NCBI GenBank assembly: GCA_947483345.1
Contig: CANKNL010000189.1
Coordinates: 1-5,924 of the forward strand
Reading direction: 5' to 3'
Length of the DNA stretch: 5,924 bases
Origin: Chitinophagaceae bacterium
GTDB lineage: Bacteria > Bacteroidota > Bacteroidia > Chitinophagales > Chitinophagaceae
Positions within the stretch are counted from its first letter, which is position 1, and every line of letters starts with the position of its first letter. Below are positions 5,572 to 5,924 of the stretch, in pieces. Both the position numbers and the translations under genes were made by a program. The notes beneath the pieces were generated by a model. That model was not told the origin of the DNA. It did not search any database and worked only from the letters and a program-made list of their open reading frames with translations.

Positions 5572-5924
5572 CTAACCTAAAAAATAAAGTGCCAACACCC
5601 CAAATCATTGTTAACAACATCCTATATGCAAGATTAAAACTCTTGTTCATCATATCCAAAAAAATAAAACACTATTTTTAGTAACCAACTGGTACTGTAA
5701 AAAACAGATTGTTACATGGCCGCTGAATAACCCATAAAAAACTAAACCCGCTATTCATTTAAACCATTATCAGCATAGCTTTTCCGCTGTTTTTTAAAAC
5801 ACCTAATCAGGTTCATTTATTTTATAAAAACCGCTTGTTACAATTAATTAAATACGCTAAAGCAGAAAGTGTGACAGCTATTTTTCGCACTAAAAAAACC
5901 CTATTATTTTTATAATACTAATAT

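Larger units (their letters stand above)
5390..5924. other. Long AT-rich region without a recognisable gene
   Basis: About 535 bases upstream of the porV promoter contain no reading frame I can support on either strand; stops are frequent in all frames. I see no tRNA, no CRISPR repeats, no insertion-sequence ends and no tail of porU. The region holds several short inverted repeats: CCCGTT/AACGGG (5438-5461), CCAAT/ATTGG (5451-5466), a 14-base perfect palindrome (5517-5530), ATTACC/GGTAAT (5548-5571) and ACCA/TGGT (5684-5693). It may be regulatory DNA, a decayed gene, or an unannotated small RNA locus. The sequence alone does not decide. Confidence 0.6.

Noticed and set aside
5390..5924. Replication origin, CRISPR array or mobile-element remnant in the AT-rich region
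   Set aside because: No DnaA-box cluster, no regular repeats and spacers, and no transposase fragment or terminal repeats were seen; only short unrelated dyads.

Overview
The window looks like chromosomal DNA of a Bacteroidota bacterium. The evidence is low GC, a porV gene of the type IX secretion system (T9SS), a secreted protein with a type B T9SS C-terminal sorting domain, a DUF4292 lipoprotein, no Shine-Dalgarno motifs at the starts, and promoters of the Bacteroidota form TTG-N(about 19)-TAnnTTTG. The gene order hints at Chitinophagaceae or a relative, but that is a guess from memory. All five genes lie on the minus strand, so transcription runs from high to low coordinates.

Region 1 (about 5202-5924) has no gene I can support. 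It is very AT-rich and holds several short inverted repeats. Near its gene-proximal end is a textbook promoter (TTG 5374-5372, exact 19-base spacer, TATCTTTG 5352-5345), followed by a leader of about 135-140 bases for porV. Region 2 (4044-5201) is porV, an outer-membrane beta-barrel of the T9SS. It is closed by a strong hairpin-plus-T-run terminator (3992-4026), so porV looks like a single-gene unit. PorU, its usual partner, is not in the window.

Region 3 (9-3942) is a probable operon: ispF (isoprenoid precursor synthesis), then a 697-residue T9SS type B cargo protein 10 bases later with a TTG start, then dut (dUTPase) after 59 bases, then a DUF4292 lipoprotein after 25 bases. A TAnnTTTG box ending five bases before the dut ATG suggests an internal promoter giving a leaderless or nearly leaderless dut-DUF4292 message.

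Functionally the window mixes housekeeping (IspF, Dut) with cell-envelope and secretion functions (PorV, a T9SS cargo, and a lipoprotein whose sequence pattern recalls LolB). I see no mobile element, CRISPR array, tRNA or rRNA, and no convincing undescribed system. The points most worth a second look are the DUF4292/LolB resemblance, the long dyad-rich region upstream of the isolated porV, the leaderless dut promoter, and the non-ATG start of the cargo gene inside a housekeeping operon.
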